DNA of 52,435 nucleotides. Origin: Chrysochromulina tobinii. Its lineage: Eukaryota > Haptophyta > Prymnesiales > Chrysochromulinaceae. The DNA lies in contig JWZX01003258.1 of the NCBI GenBank assembly GCA_001275005.1, positions 1 through 52,435 on the forward strand, written 5' to 3'. This document shows, piece after piece, positions 35,501 through 42,184 of this stretch (position 1 is its first letter; each line of letters opens with the position of its first letter). The position numbers and the translations under genes are program-made. The notes under the pieces were generated by a model. The model made no database searches. It worked only from the letters and a program-made list of their open reading frames with translations, and had not been told where the DNA came from.

Positions 35501-38500
35501 CTGCGCACGGCTTCGAGGGGCGCAGAGAGCGCAGGATGGCTGGGACTACTGAAGGACTCGTGCTCATCTTCCGAGGAAGCCGTGGGACTCTGCTCTCGGC
35601 GCACGCGGACAGCATGCCAAGGAGCAAGTTGCACTCGGGACCGCTGCCGGTCGGGAACGCCATCAAATACCGCTCGCTCGCCATCAGATACCGCTCGCTC
35701 GCCATCGAGCGGGTGGGAGAGGGAGGATCCCTAGTGAGGCTTAGCATGCATTTGAGCCCGATCGCCGCATGCTGCGCCAACCACGTGGCACGCTCGACTG
35801 CGGCATGCATGGTGCTCTTGCCCGCTGGTTGGACTTGAGTCAGGAGGCCCTGCCGCTGCGCCTGAAACGCGTTCTTATGGGGGGATCCGATCCGAAAGTC
35901 GGCGGCTTCCCAAACAATCTTTGCGAGCCCGTCGAGCTCTGTGTCGGCGGAGCAGACGATGGGTACGCCAAACGAGTGCAGCGCCGCCATGGCGTCCTGC
36001 ACACGCAAGATGTCGCGTGCTGAGGGCCGCATGCCATCGAGCGGCGAAACCGCTGACTCGTTGCCAAAGTGGATGACGACCGCTCGTAGCGCCGCGCCCA
36101 CCCAAGCAATGGACGCCAACATGGACTCCACATTGAAGGCGACGCGGGGCAGAGTGAGTACGACGACCCCTGATTGTTCCACGATGGCTGCCTGGATCGG
36201 CGCTTGGCCCCTTGCCGAAGCTGGTCGTGCGGTAGTAGCGGCCTTGGAAGGGTTCGTGGCGGGGGCAGTCCGATTTCGTTGAAGGCGCAGCGCCTCCATC
36301 GCCAGCTCAGCCGCTTCGCCCTCCACTCGGATGAGGCCGAGGCGCCTCGTCTCAGTCCATCGCTGCACGCCGTCCGACGCGTGGCACAGCGCCACCACTG
36401 GCTGCCGAGCTCCACGGAGCGCCGTACCGAGCGTCGCCTGTGCAGGCGATGCATCCCAGCATGTGGAAGCGGGAGGGCTCCACGCCATGCAAAAGTCCAC
36501 GTGGTCGCGAGCAGTTGCGGCATGGCGCGAGCGCAGCGGAGCCGGAACTGGCATCACTTTGGCCTCCACCGAAGAGCCGATGCCATCGAGCACGCGCCCG
36601 GAGTCCATCGAACGCGCCAGTTGGAGGCCACCGTTGACGAGCAGGCACTCGGTGTGAAGGACCACTTCACGAGCGAGCAACTCCACATCAGTCGCAAGGC
36701 GCAAGGCGACGAGGTCTGACGCTCGACCGCGAGTCACCAGAAGGTGGCACAGTTGCTCGGCGCGTCGCTTGGTCGACGTCACACCGGTGCAGACTTCATG
36801 CACGAGCCCAAGTTGCATTGCTGCCGTGGCACTGATGGGTTGATCCATCAAGTAGAAGGCCAGAGCTCGCTCAGTGCCGACGATGGCTTTGAGGCTACGG
36901 CTAAAGCCTGCCACAGGGCACACGCCCCGAGACAGATTCCCGTGCTGAAAGCTGGCCTCGCTCTCGGCAAGGCGTGCGTCGGCCTGCAAGAACATTGCCA
37001 CGCCGCCGCCGACGAGGGCGCCGTGCGCGGCGCACACGACCGGCACGGGCAAGTTGGCTAGCTCGACGAACCCGAGCACCTTGTAATCAAAGATGAAGCG
37101 CGCCAGGCCGGCAAGGGAGGTGGGCGCGCCAGGCGTGTGCGGCGAGGCGCCCGCGCAGAAGACACGCCCGGCGGCTTGCCAACACACCGCTCTCAGCGCT
37201 GGCTGTGCGCGCAAGAAGTTGACAGCGCGATGCATATCGTCACCCAAGGGCCAGCTCATCGTGTTGAAGCGGGCCGGATCAGCGAGCTCCAGCACCGCCA
37301 CGCCAGTGTTCTCATCGAAGAGCAGCCGGACGAGCGTACCTGATGAGGGAGGCCATCAGAGGTCATCAGAGGTCATCAAGAGGCAATCACCCCGGACGAG
37401 CGTACCGAGATCGCGACCTCGCTCGCGCCCGCGCGTGTCGAGCGCGCCGAGCGCCAAGAGGGAGAGCTCTGCTGAGGCCTCGGCTTGAAGTGCGAGCTGC
37501 TCGACCAAAGGTGAAGTCATCGTTGGAGGTGGCAGCGGAGCGGGAACGCTCGGCAAATGGTCTGCTAGAGGTGGTGGGGGGGAAGCTCCGAGGAGACCGC
37601 AAGTGGCGCGCGCGAAAGGCGAAGTCGTCCGGACAGCGGCCGGACGCTCGGTCGGCGCGCTCGGCGGTGCGGCCTCTGGCCACCACGGGAACGCGCGCCG
37701 CCGAAAGCGTAAGCATGGCGGCCGCGTGCCGTGACGCTTTCCAAGCCACGCCGTCGCGTCGCACAGAAGCACGACATGGGCGATGGTGCCACTGTATCCA
37801 AAGGAGGAGACGCCGATGTGCCTGGCGCGTGCGCTCGCAGCCAGCCGTTGCGTGGGCAGCTGCGCCCTCATGCCACGGAGTGCCGGATCGACCATCACGT
37901 TGCACACGCGCAGCTGAGCATTCCCATTCCCCACAGCAGCGAGCTGGTGGAGCGCCATACGAACCATCAGAATGGAGGCGAGCGCTGCGGACGGCTCAGC
38001 ATGGCCCAGATTCGCCTTGAGGCTGCCAAGTATGGGAGCGGTCGCGCCAAGCGCTCTCTCCAAACCGCCAGCCTCAGTCGGGTCGCCCAGTGCCGTCCCT
38101 GTGCCATGCGTCTCGACCTGCGGCAGCAACGTGAGCCCCGCGGCCCCGAGGCACTCGCGCACTAAGCGCGCCTGAGACGTGCCGTTCGGGGCGGTGAGGC
38201 TGGCACTCTTGCCATCTGCATGGGCAGCGCTGCTCCCGATGAAGCAGCGACTGCCCTCGTGGAGGAGGATCCCGCCGCCCAGCACCAAATGTTCGGCTCC
38301 TCCAGCCTCCTCCACCGCCACCGCCCCGATGGCCTCGGAGCGCGCGTACCCGTTCGCACGCGCGTCGAAGGTCTTGCAACGGCCGTCCGCGGAGAGCATG
38401 CCCGCACGCGCGAACATGAGCGTCGTGTTGGGCACCAAGATCAGGTTGGCGGCGGCCACCAGGGCGGCCAAAGGCTGCGGGTGACGGTCGTGTGCCACAG

Positions 38501-39779
38501 CGGTGGCGCGCTCGCAGCTGATACGTGCCAGATGCAGCGCCATCAGAGAGGAAGAGCAGGCGGTGTCGATGGTGGCGGCTGGGCCCTGCATGCCTAGCAC
38601 GAACGAGAGACGGCCGGACGCGACGGAGCCCTGCGAACCGGTCGCGGCGTACACGCTGCCACTGCTGCTGCCGTAGCCGCTGCTGCCTGCACCCAATGTG
38701 CTGCTCCTCCTCCTCGCAGTTAAGTCTGCGAGCAGAGCAAAGTCCGCATTCATCAGTCCGACGAAGACGGCCGCTCGGCAGCCGAGCAGCCGATCGCGGC
38801 GCTGACCAGCGTCGAGGAGGGATGCATAGCCGAGCTCGAGTAGGAGTCGCTGCTGCGGGTCCATCTCCCACACCTCGCCGGCCGGGATCACAAAGCTCGC
38901 GGCGTCGAAGTATTCGGCGCCGTACACGTAGCCGCCGTAGCTAGCGGCCGTCAGAGGCGCCGACTGCATGCGCTCGTCGAAGCTCGAGAGCGCAGCGGCT
39001 GCGCGGCCGGTCGGGCGCTGCTGCATGCCATCGCCAGCGCTCGCGCAGAGCTCTTGAAGGCTCGCCGCGCGCGTCACGCCTCCGGGCAAGCGCATGGCGG
39101 AGCCAGCGAGGCGCATCGCGTGTGGCGGTGCCGTAGCGCGGGTGCCCTCGACGCGCCGAGGCAGCTCCGACGGTGCGCACAGCTCGTGGTGAATGTAGCT
39201 GGCGAGCTGGCGGATGGTCGGGTGGTCGAACACCACCGTCGGGCGCAGTGCGAGGCGCGGAGCGAGCGCTGTGTTGAGCAGCTGAACCAGCCGGCCCGTG
39301 TTGAGAGAGTCCACTCCGAGCTGCATCAAAGGCGCGTCTTCAAGGCCGCCGCCCGGATGGACCGGAAGCCCAAGTGAGTGCAGTGCCTGCAGTACGTGCT
39401 GCTCGTAGCTCGTGGACGTGGGGCAGGCGTCCATGGGCCGCAGCTGAGCGAGCAGTTCTGCAACTTCCGGCCGAGTGGCGGGAAGCTCGGTTGGGCATCG
39501 CATCACCAGTTGCGGGAGCATGAACGGTGCCAGCACAACGCTGCCAAACGCGCTGAGCTCGGCTGCTGTCAGATGGCAAGCAGCGTTGGCTGGTACGTAG
39601 GCCACGCCCACGACCGCACCGTGATGAGCAGGATGCGGCACCAGCGCAGCCACGAGGTCGGCCACACCCGGATGGAGGCGCAGCACTTCCTCCACCTCGT
39701 ACGCGCAGAAGGACGCGGTCTCCGCTGTGGCGCGCATCCTTGCGTGGCGCAGACGCTGACGCCCGTCCGTGCATAGCAT
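11501..39779 (-). CDS. Giant hybrid trans-AT-type polyketide synthase / nonribosomal peptide synthetase
   Basis: Single megasynthase gene of about 9,375 codons (roughly 1 MDa). It reads 39779 to 37406, intron, 37339 to 26852, intron, 26765 to 11501, with one base apparently missing in a four-base run at 24619-24622. ATG 39779 opens the frame. Domain order: adenylation C-subdomain remnant, ACP1, KS1, ECH, degenerate ECH, HMGS-like, ACP2, KS2-DH-ER-KR-ACP3, KS3-ACP4, aminotransferase 1, C1-A-PCP, KS4-cMT-KR-ACP6, KS5-KR-ACP7, KS6-ACP8, C-like, aminotransferase 2. All six KS retain Cys-His-His. No acyltransferase (no GHSxG) and no thioesterase or terminal reductase is present, so extender units must come from a free-standing AT and release is unconventional. 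Inferred product: a partly reduced, C-methylated and probably beta-branched polyketide containing one amino acid and up to two amines. Neighbouring genes are not biosynthetic. Product and toxicity, if any, cannot be told from sequence. Confidence 0.92.
11537..12859 (-). other. Aminotransferase domain 2 (class III), C-terminal end of synthase
   Basis: Paralogue of aminotransferase 1: VTTGSEATTLAYRLCRIH, NSYHGHFDAFLG, VFDEVVTGFR and GKALGGGFPVG (PLP Lys4233 of the last reading block). It is intact and needs no intron. It follows the condensation-like domain rather than preceding it, the reverse of the first AMT-C pair. The protein ends about 11 residues later, so this domain closes the assembly line. 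Confidence 0.9.
13142..14254 (-). other. Divergent condensation-like (HHxxxDG) acyltransferase domain
   Basis: Residues about 3495-3865 of the last reading block contain LHHLLFDGFALRFLSDQ, a clear HHxxxDG motif of the condensation/CoA-dependent acyltransferase superfamily, preceded by the QWWFRAH and LVYFCHGDRMLHL context. The rest is far from C1 in sequence. With no thioesterase in the protein, this domain is a candidate for chain release onto an amine or alcohol, or for joining to a separate partner. Proline-rich linkers flank it on both sides. Confidence 0.7.
14531..16063 (-). other. Last extension module: KS6-ACP8, non-reducing
   Basis: KS6 (about 14822-16063) has DTACASALT, EAHGTGT and KASVGHAE. 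ACP8 (about 14531-14734) is divergent: SSGLTSVGAVRLAARL, with Thr in place of the usual Asp before the phosphopantetheine Ser. As in module 3 there is no KR, DH or ER, and an aminotransferase follows later. Confidence 0.82.
16127..18985 (-). other. Ketoreducing module: KS5-KR-ACP7
   Basis: KS5 (about 17792-18985) keeps NNTACASALV, EAHGTGT and KATTGHTE, but its N-terminal segment is shortened and its C-terminal block reads AFGLTGTIASAVL where the other copies have FGYSGTIAH. KR (about 16547-17674) has TGGLGGLG and FSSVGSGLSNVGQASYAAANG. ACP7 (about 16127-16330) has EVGIDSLAATELASR. Expected product of the module: a beta-hydroxyacyl chain. Confidence 0.87.
19043..23029 (-). other. Methylating module: KS4-cMT-KR-ACP6
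   Basis: KS4 (about 21782-23029) has DTACSTALV, EAHGTGT, KACLGHTE. After a KR structural half, a C-methyltransferase (about 20102-21064) shows the SAM-binding LEVGAGTGGTTSVL, FTDVS and ATNCLHAT. The KR (about 19517-20059) has TGGLGGLG and a Tyr/Asn pair (APYAAANS). ACP6 (about 19043-19255) has EGGMDSLAVVHLRN. Expected result: alpha-methylation and reduction to a beta-hydroxyl. KS4 contains a small in-frame duplication (GGSTVGGSTV) before its VRQDGRSAS block. Confidence 0.87.
23102..24819 (-). other. Adenylation domain plus PCP
   Basis: A-domain core motifs in order: MTYKEL, GSAYF../LDPKWPLERR (split by the frameshift), MFTSGSTGRPKGV, NYYGPTEA, GELWLGG, YRTGDRAR, DFQVKLRGQRIELGEIE and ASDKIDR with the catalytic Lys. 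Reading the ten pocket positions by alignment to GrsA gives tentatively D-V-Y-A-Q-G-Y-I-W-K; the last residues resemble Gly or Cys codes, but this is only a guess. PCP (about 23102-23329) has DAGLNSLQSV with the phosphopantetheine Ser. Confidence 0.88.
24619..24622 (-). other. One-base frameshift in the adenylation domain
   Basis: Within the A2-type motif the frame changes between GSAYFP and LDPKWPLERR at a run of four G on the plus strand (four C on the coding strand). One more C in this run would keep the motif continuous. Either an assembly indel in a homopolymer or a genuine inactivating mutation. Confidence 0.8.
24937..26229 (-). other. C1 condensation domain
   Basis: NRPS condensation domain with HHVAVDA (HHxxxD motif; His327, His328, Asp332 of the third reading block), preceded by LVVNV and followed by the YADFAQLE, GVPHSLRH and VGTFVNTLPVRL blocks typical of LCL-type condensation domains. 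It should form the amide bond between the upstream chain and the amino acid loaded on the next PCP. Confidence 0.9.
26311..27599 (-). other. Aminotransferase domain 1 (class III, PLP-dependent)
   Basis: Interrupted by the 86-nt intron. Motifs: VTTGTEATTLAARLARLH, GSYHGHFDGFLG, IFDEVTTGLR, and GKALGAG joined across the intron to GFPVGAVGG, placing the PLP lysine next to the splice junction. The order ACP-AMT-C-A-PCP matches McyE (microcystin) and MycA/ItuA (mycosubtilin/iturin), where the domain converts a beta-ketoacyl thioester to a beta-aminoacyl thioester. The neighbouring C domain would then use that amine or chain. Confidence 0.88.
26766..26851 (-). other. 86-nt intron in aminotransferase 1
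   Basis: Minus strand from GTAGCACTCC (26851) to CCCTCATCAG (26766), phase 1. The body is four to five copies of a 10-nt unit close to CTGATTGCCT. The last 14 nt are identical to the other intron of this gene. Unspliced, the frame stops after GAGSTPT; spliced, it restores the PLP-lysine region of the aminotransferase exactly as in domain 2. Length is not a multiple of three. Confidence 0.9.
27687..29294 (-). other. Non-reducing module: KS3-ACP4
   Basis: KS3 (about 28047-29294) is complete: DTACSAALV, EAHGTGT, KANVGHAE. ACP4 (about 27687-27914) has HLGIDSLGWTEF. No KR, DH or ER is present, so the intermediate on ACP4 should keep its beta-keto group, which is the expected substrate of the aminotransferase that follows. 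Confidence 0.88.
29352..34088 (-). other. Fully reducing module: KS2-DH-ER-KR-ACP3
   Basis: KS2 (about 32844-34088) has ETACSASL, ETHGTGT and KANLGHTE. DH (about 31917-32759) has HVVQGRIIFPG with catalytic His and a DLDGAL catalytic Asp. ER (about 30432-31385) has GLNFRDVLNVLG and the NADPH-binding AAAGGVGLKSLEYA. KR (about 29862-30395) has TGGTSGLG and FSSVAALLGGAGQANYASAN (Ser, Tyr and Asn present). ACP3 (about 29352-29564) has EAGIDSLGAVELRN. This set should reduce the beta-keto group to methylene. No AT lies between KS2 and DH. Confidence 0.9.
34218..34430 (-). other. ACP2
   Basis: Acyl carrier protein with EAGIDSLGAVELRNQL; phosphopantetheine Ser is residue 987 of the second reading block. 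It follows the HMGS-like domain and is the likely carrier of the beta-branching step. A Gln run (HVQQQQQQ) follows. Confidence 0.9.
34557..35480 (-). other. HMG-CoA-synthase-like domain with altered catalytic residues
   Basis: Residues about 608-915 of the second reading block. The fold signature is clear: VRAVEVYVPR, LCVGSQTALDRSKGIKSELM, SVEGVDVYTCPGQEMAALQ, HWDGRFAVAV and a C-terminal YAYHGMACLQYV. Compared with the family consensus, the catalytic Glu of the VGTE motif is Gln (VGSQ), the ACYGG catalytic Cys position is Pro with a Cys one residue earlier, and no HxP-type catalytic His segment is recognisable. It is therefore either inactive or chemically changed. Position next to ECH domains marks a beta-branching cassette. 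Confidence 0.75.
35742..36194 (-). other. Second, degenerate ECH-like domain
   Basis: Residues about 370-520 of the second reading block resemble a crotonase (GVVVLTLPR, LRAVVIHFG, FGVPIVCSADTELDGLAKIVWEAADFRIG) but lack the Gly-rich oxyanion motif GxxxGGG seen in the first copy. It may be inactive or structural. A 21-nt duplication (SERYLMASERYLMA) follows it at 35661-35703. Confidence 0.6.
36552..37339 (-). other. ECH domain (enoyl-CoA hydratase/crotonase fold)
   Basis: First part of exon 2. It contains FCAGAS, resembling the first oxyanion-hole segment, AAHGALVGGGVA, resembling the second, FQHGNLSRGVCPVAG, and a downstream helical region with AMQLGLVHEV typical of crotonases. In trans-AT polyketide synthases ECH enzymes dehydrate or decarboxylate HMG-type intermediates during beta-branching; here it is fused in cis just before a second ECH-like and an HMGS-like domain. 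Confidence 0.82.
37340..37405 (-). other. 66-nt intron in synthase gene, flanked by 15-bp direct repeats
   Basis: Read on the minus strand it runs from GTACGCTCG (37405) to CCCTCATCAG (37340). The unspliced frame hits TGA. Splicing joins ..RDLG to TLVRLLFDENTG and leads straight into the ECH domain. GGTACGCTCGTCCGG occurs perfectly at both ends (plus-strand 37392-37406 and 37326-37340), so the 5' splice site lies in one copy of the duplication and the 3' AG comes from the inserted sequence. The body is three copies of a 10-nt unit (TGATGACCTC-like). Phase 1. Confidence 0.88.
37764..39119 (-). other. KS1 ketosynthase domain
   Basis: Residues about 221-672 of the first reading block. Catalytic Cys408 (DTACSSSL), His558 (ETHGTGT) and His593 (KANLGHAE) are all present, so a condensing activity is expected. 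A Gly/Ser-rich insertion (about 359-374) precedes the VYAATG motif and is not seen in the other KS copies. A proline-rich linker follows and leads into the intron. Confidence 0.9.
39171..39716 (-). other. Synthase N-terminus: adenylation C-subdomain remnant plus ACP1
   Basis: Residues about 22-112 (AYEVEEVLRLHPGV.., LVPHPAHHGAVVGVAYVPA, LAPFMLPQLVMRCPTELP) match the small C-terminal subdomain of acyl-CoA ligases and NRPS adenylation domains. The large N-terminal subdomain with the ATP/AMP-binding motifs is absent, and the catalytic lysine motif (GK near the end of the subdomain) is not visible, so it should not activate a substrate. ACP1 follows (about 123-203) with LGVDSL, phosphopantetheine Ser158. 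The upstream gene is an oppositely oriented kinase, so the missing part is not nearby. Confidence 0.7.
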
Positions 39780-40049
39780 TGGACTGGCGTCTTTTCCGAT
39801 CCTGTGGTCCGTCGCGACGTGGAGAGGCGGGCGCGATGTGCAAAGTCAAGTCAAGTCAAGTCAAGTCAAGTCAAGTCGCACACCTTTTCCACACGTCTCG
39901 CGAGGAGGGAACCGTGTTCCGAGACAAAGCCGTTACGAATCTCGGAGTAATCAAATTGCAACTTTCAGCATGTTGTTGGACGCTTCTCGACGTCTCTCGT
40001 CGTCCAACGAAGGAAATCGTGGACGAAAGGCTCACAGGGAATCTTTTCA
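39780..40049. promoter_or_regulatory. Divergent promoter between synthase and kinase genes
   Basis: 270 bp between ATG 39779 (synthase, leftward) and ATG 40050 (kinase, rightward). It includes the pentamer microsatellite at 39844-39877 and an AT-richer part near 39940-39975. Both promoters must lie here or overlap neighbouring coding sequence. Confidence 0.5.
39844..39877. repeat. (AGTCA)n pentamer microsatellite, about 6.8 copies
   Basis: Perfect pentamer run. The inverse pentamer run (TGACT)4 occurs at 41917-41936, so the kinase gene is bracketed by the same microsatellite in opposite orientation. Confidence 0.95.
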
Positions 40050-41477
40050 ATGCTGGTGCTCGCGTCGCTCGCGGCCGGCTTCGCGCTGCCGCATCTGCGG
40101 TTCGTCCCAGTCACACCACGCACCGCCACCGTTGTCGCGGACGCCACTCTCAACCTCAACCTGCCCGATCTCTTGAGCACCACCGCCCTCTTCCTCGGAG
40201 GTGCGTACTTCAGCTCGAGGGATGGGGCCGGCACTATACCGTCCTCCGGCGACGAGGTGCAATCGTGGTACGATAGTGGCGTGAGATTGCCGCCGCCTGT
40301 GACCTCGTGGTACGATGCAGGCGTGCGATTGGAGGCGCCGTTGGAATCGCCGGCCGGTGTTGTGGTGCCGACCCGTGCGCCATCGCCACCACTAGCTGCC
40401 GAGGTCGTGCCGGCGAGATCACCTGCGCCGCCCTTTGCCATCGAGCAGCTCATAATCAAGGAGCGGCTCGGAAAGGGCACGCAGAGCGAGGTGCTGCTCG
40501 GCGTGACGCCAACCGGCTCGGTCGCCGTCAAGATTGGCCTGAAGGCCTTTGCGATCGCTCGCGAGGCGTCCGTGCTGTCCGTCATGTCGGGCGTGGCAGG
40601 GTTCCCCACGATGCTCTACTACGAGCCGGACGGGCCACGCTCGCCCGGCGGCTTCTTGGTCGTGTCGCTGCTCGGCCCCTCGCTCGATGACCTCTTGCGC
40701 ACGCGCCAGAGCCAGAGCCAGAGCCAGCTCACGCGCCTGAGCGGCCCCACGCTCCTACGGGTGGCGCGTTGCATGCTGCGCCTGATCCGCCGGCTGCACG
40801 TCGCGGGCTACGTGCACAACGACATCAAGCCGGCCAACATTCTCCTCGGCGCTGGCTCGTCGATGCAGCCGACGCAGCTGCACCTCATCGACTTTGGCTC
40901 GTGCACCAACATCTCCTCGTCGACGTTGGCCCATCGCATGGTGAACGAGAACGATGCGCAGGCGTACGGGCCGGTGGGCACGGCGACGTACGCGAGCGTT
41001 GCGGCCGACGCGAACGTGCGCACGATGCGCCCAGCCGATGACCTTGAGAGTTTGGTCTACACGCTCTGCGACCTCGCCTCGGGGAGCCTACCGTGGAAGG
41101 GGCAGCCCGATGCTGTCAAGGTGGCCATGAAGCACGAGAACCTGGCGCGTGGCGGCACGGAGCTGTTTGAGGGCATCGAAGATGCCGCCGCCTCCGTCGC
41201 GCTGCAGGCCATGTGGGCTGAGGTGAGGCGCTGCCAGGGCGCCGACAGCAGCGAGGGCGCCGCTGGCGGAACGGCCGTGGACTACGAGGCGTGCATGGTC
41301 GCCCTCGGCGGGAACTCGATTGATTCGGACCCGCCTGCCGATGCCATCTCAGAGCTCGCCTTCATGGCCGCCCTCGGGCAGTTCGTGCCCGCACTGCCCG
41401 ATCTGTCCTTCACCCACCCGACGCTCGAGACTGAGTATACACGTGAAGACAGCAGCTCGACAGTCCGCAGGCTCTGA
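40050..41477 (+). CDS. CK1-like protein kinase with candidate plastid-targeting leader
   Basis: 475-residue Ser/Thr kinase. The start ATG 40050 opens a short hydrophobic leader, MLVLASLAAGFALPHLR, which looks like a signal peptide followed by an AGFALP motif close to the Phe-containing cleavage signal of complex red plastids; a second hydrophobic segment (about 40-55) could be a membrane anchor or part of the transit peptide. Residues about 70-100 contain a duplicated WYDSGVRL/WYDAGVRL unit. Kinase motifs: RLGKGTQSEVLLG (about 139-151), VAVKIG (Lys161), YVHNDIKPANILLG (catalytic Asp258; HND instead of HRD) and IDFGSC. The lack of an HRD Arg and the IDFGS sequence point to the CK1/VRK branch. 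Targeting is inferred from sequence alone. Divergent from the synthase gene; no shared function is implied. Confidence 0.82.
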   Translation: MLVLASLAAGFALPHLRFVPVTPRTATVVADATLNLNLPDLLSTTALFLGGAYFSSRDGAGTIPSSGDEVQSWYDSGVRLPPPVTSWYDAGVRLEAPLESPAGVVVPTRAPSPPLAAEVVPARSPAPPFAIEQLIIKERLGKGTQSEVLLGVTPTGSVAVKIGLKAFAIAREASVLSVMSGVAGFPTMLYYEPDGPRSPGGFLVVSLLGPSLDDLLRTRQSQSQSQLTRLSGPTLLRVARCMLRLIRRLHVAGYVHNDIKPANILLGAGSSMQPTQLHLIDFGSCTNISSSTLAHRMVNENDAQAYGPVGTATYASVAADANVRTMRPADDLESLVYTLCDLASGSLPWKGQPDAVKVAMKHENLARGGTELFEGIEDAAASVALQAMWAEVRRCQGADSSEGAAGGTAVDYEACMVALGGNSIDSDPPADAISELAFMAALGQFVPALPDLSFTHPTLETEYTREDSSSTVRRL

Positions 41478-42184
41478 GTCCGGCACCCCCCCCGAACACG
41501 GGCAGCAGCAGCGCCTCCCAAAGGATACGCAAAGTACGCGGAGGCGCGAGCCCCAGGTGCGCCGCGCCATGCTCTGAGCTCGTCCTGAGGGCCCTCCGAA
41601 CACCCCTGGCATCGTGCAATCCGTGCTGTACTGTATCCTGAAGTTGCCTACCGGCGGGTCGTCCCGGGTCCAGTACTCCAGTTGACATTGGAGTTTGGAC
41701 CGGCGCGGGTCTAACGTCTGTGACTGTGGTTTTCACAGGCCGTCATTCAAATACCTAACCTGGGAATCGGGCCCTTATAATCATGAAAAATAGCAGACCA
41801 CTCGCACCCCATTGGGTCAGCATTCAATTCCCTAGCACAGGTGACAAGGGAATGGGCCCTCGGCCTCGCCTTACAAACTAAGGTCCGCGAACGCGGAAGC
41901 ATGAAAGTCAATGACGTGACTTGACTTGACTTGACTTCAATCGTGTATAGCCGGCCGTGCCGCTCATGGGTGCCCCCTACAAGCAAGCTTGCTTGCTTGC
42001 CCCCTACCCTAAATTTCAGGACCTTATTTAACGGGCTAATGAAACGCGCCACACAGTTCGTGAAAGGCACCGCGATCTCGCCGTCGCAGATCAAAGTCTT
42101 AGAAGGCTCGTCGAAGGTCACCCACTCCATCCACACCTTCAGTTTCCTCACCCTGCGCCTTCATCGGGGGCTTTTCGCGACGAG
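41478..42184. other. Gene-free stretch between kinase and FHA-like gene
   Basis: 707 bp with no supported gene. It holds the (TGACT)4 run at 41917-41936 and a small AAGCAAGCTTGCTTGCTTGC palindrome-like element near 41981-42000. The part before 42185 should contain the promoter of the FHA-like gene. Confidence 0.5.
41917..41936. repeat. (TGACT)4 pentamer microsatellite
   Basis: Reverse complement of the AGTCA-type run found upstream of the kinase gene at 39844-39877. Confidence 0.9.

Noticed and set aside
26835-37301. Four separate synthase genes instead of one
   Set aside because: Two of the three breaks are precise GT-AG introns restoring conserved domains and the third is a one-base shift inside a conserved motif; the aminotransferase and adenylation domains each span a break.
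11900-39700. Dozens of plus-strand frames of 60-360 codons across the synthase (for example 19802-20896 and 16523-17458)
   Set aside because: They lie antisense to clearly conserved KS, KR, cMT and aminotransferase motifs and have Arg/Pro/Ser/His-rich compositions without domains, as expected for shadows in GC-rich DNA.
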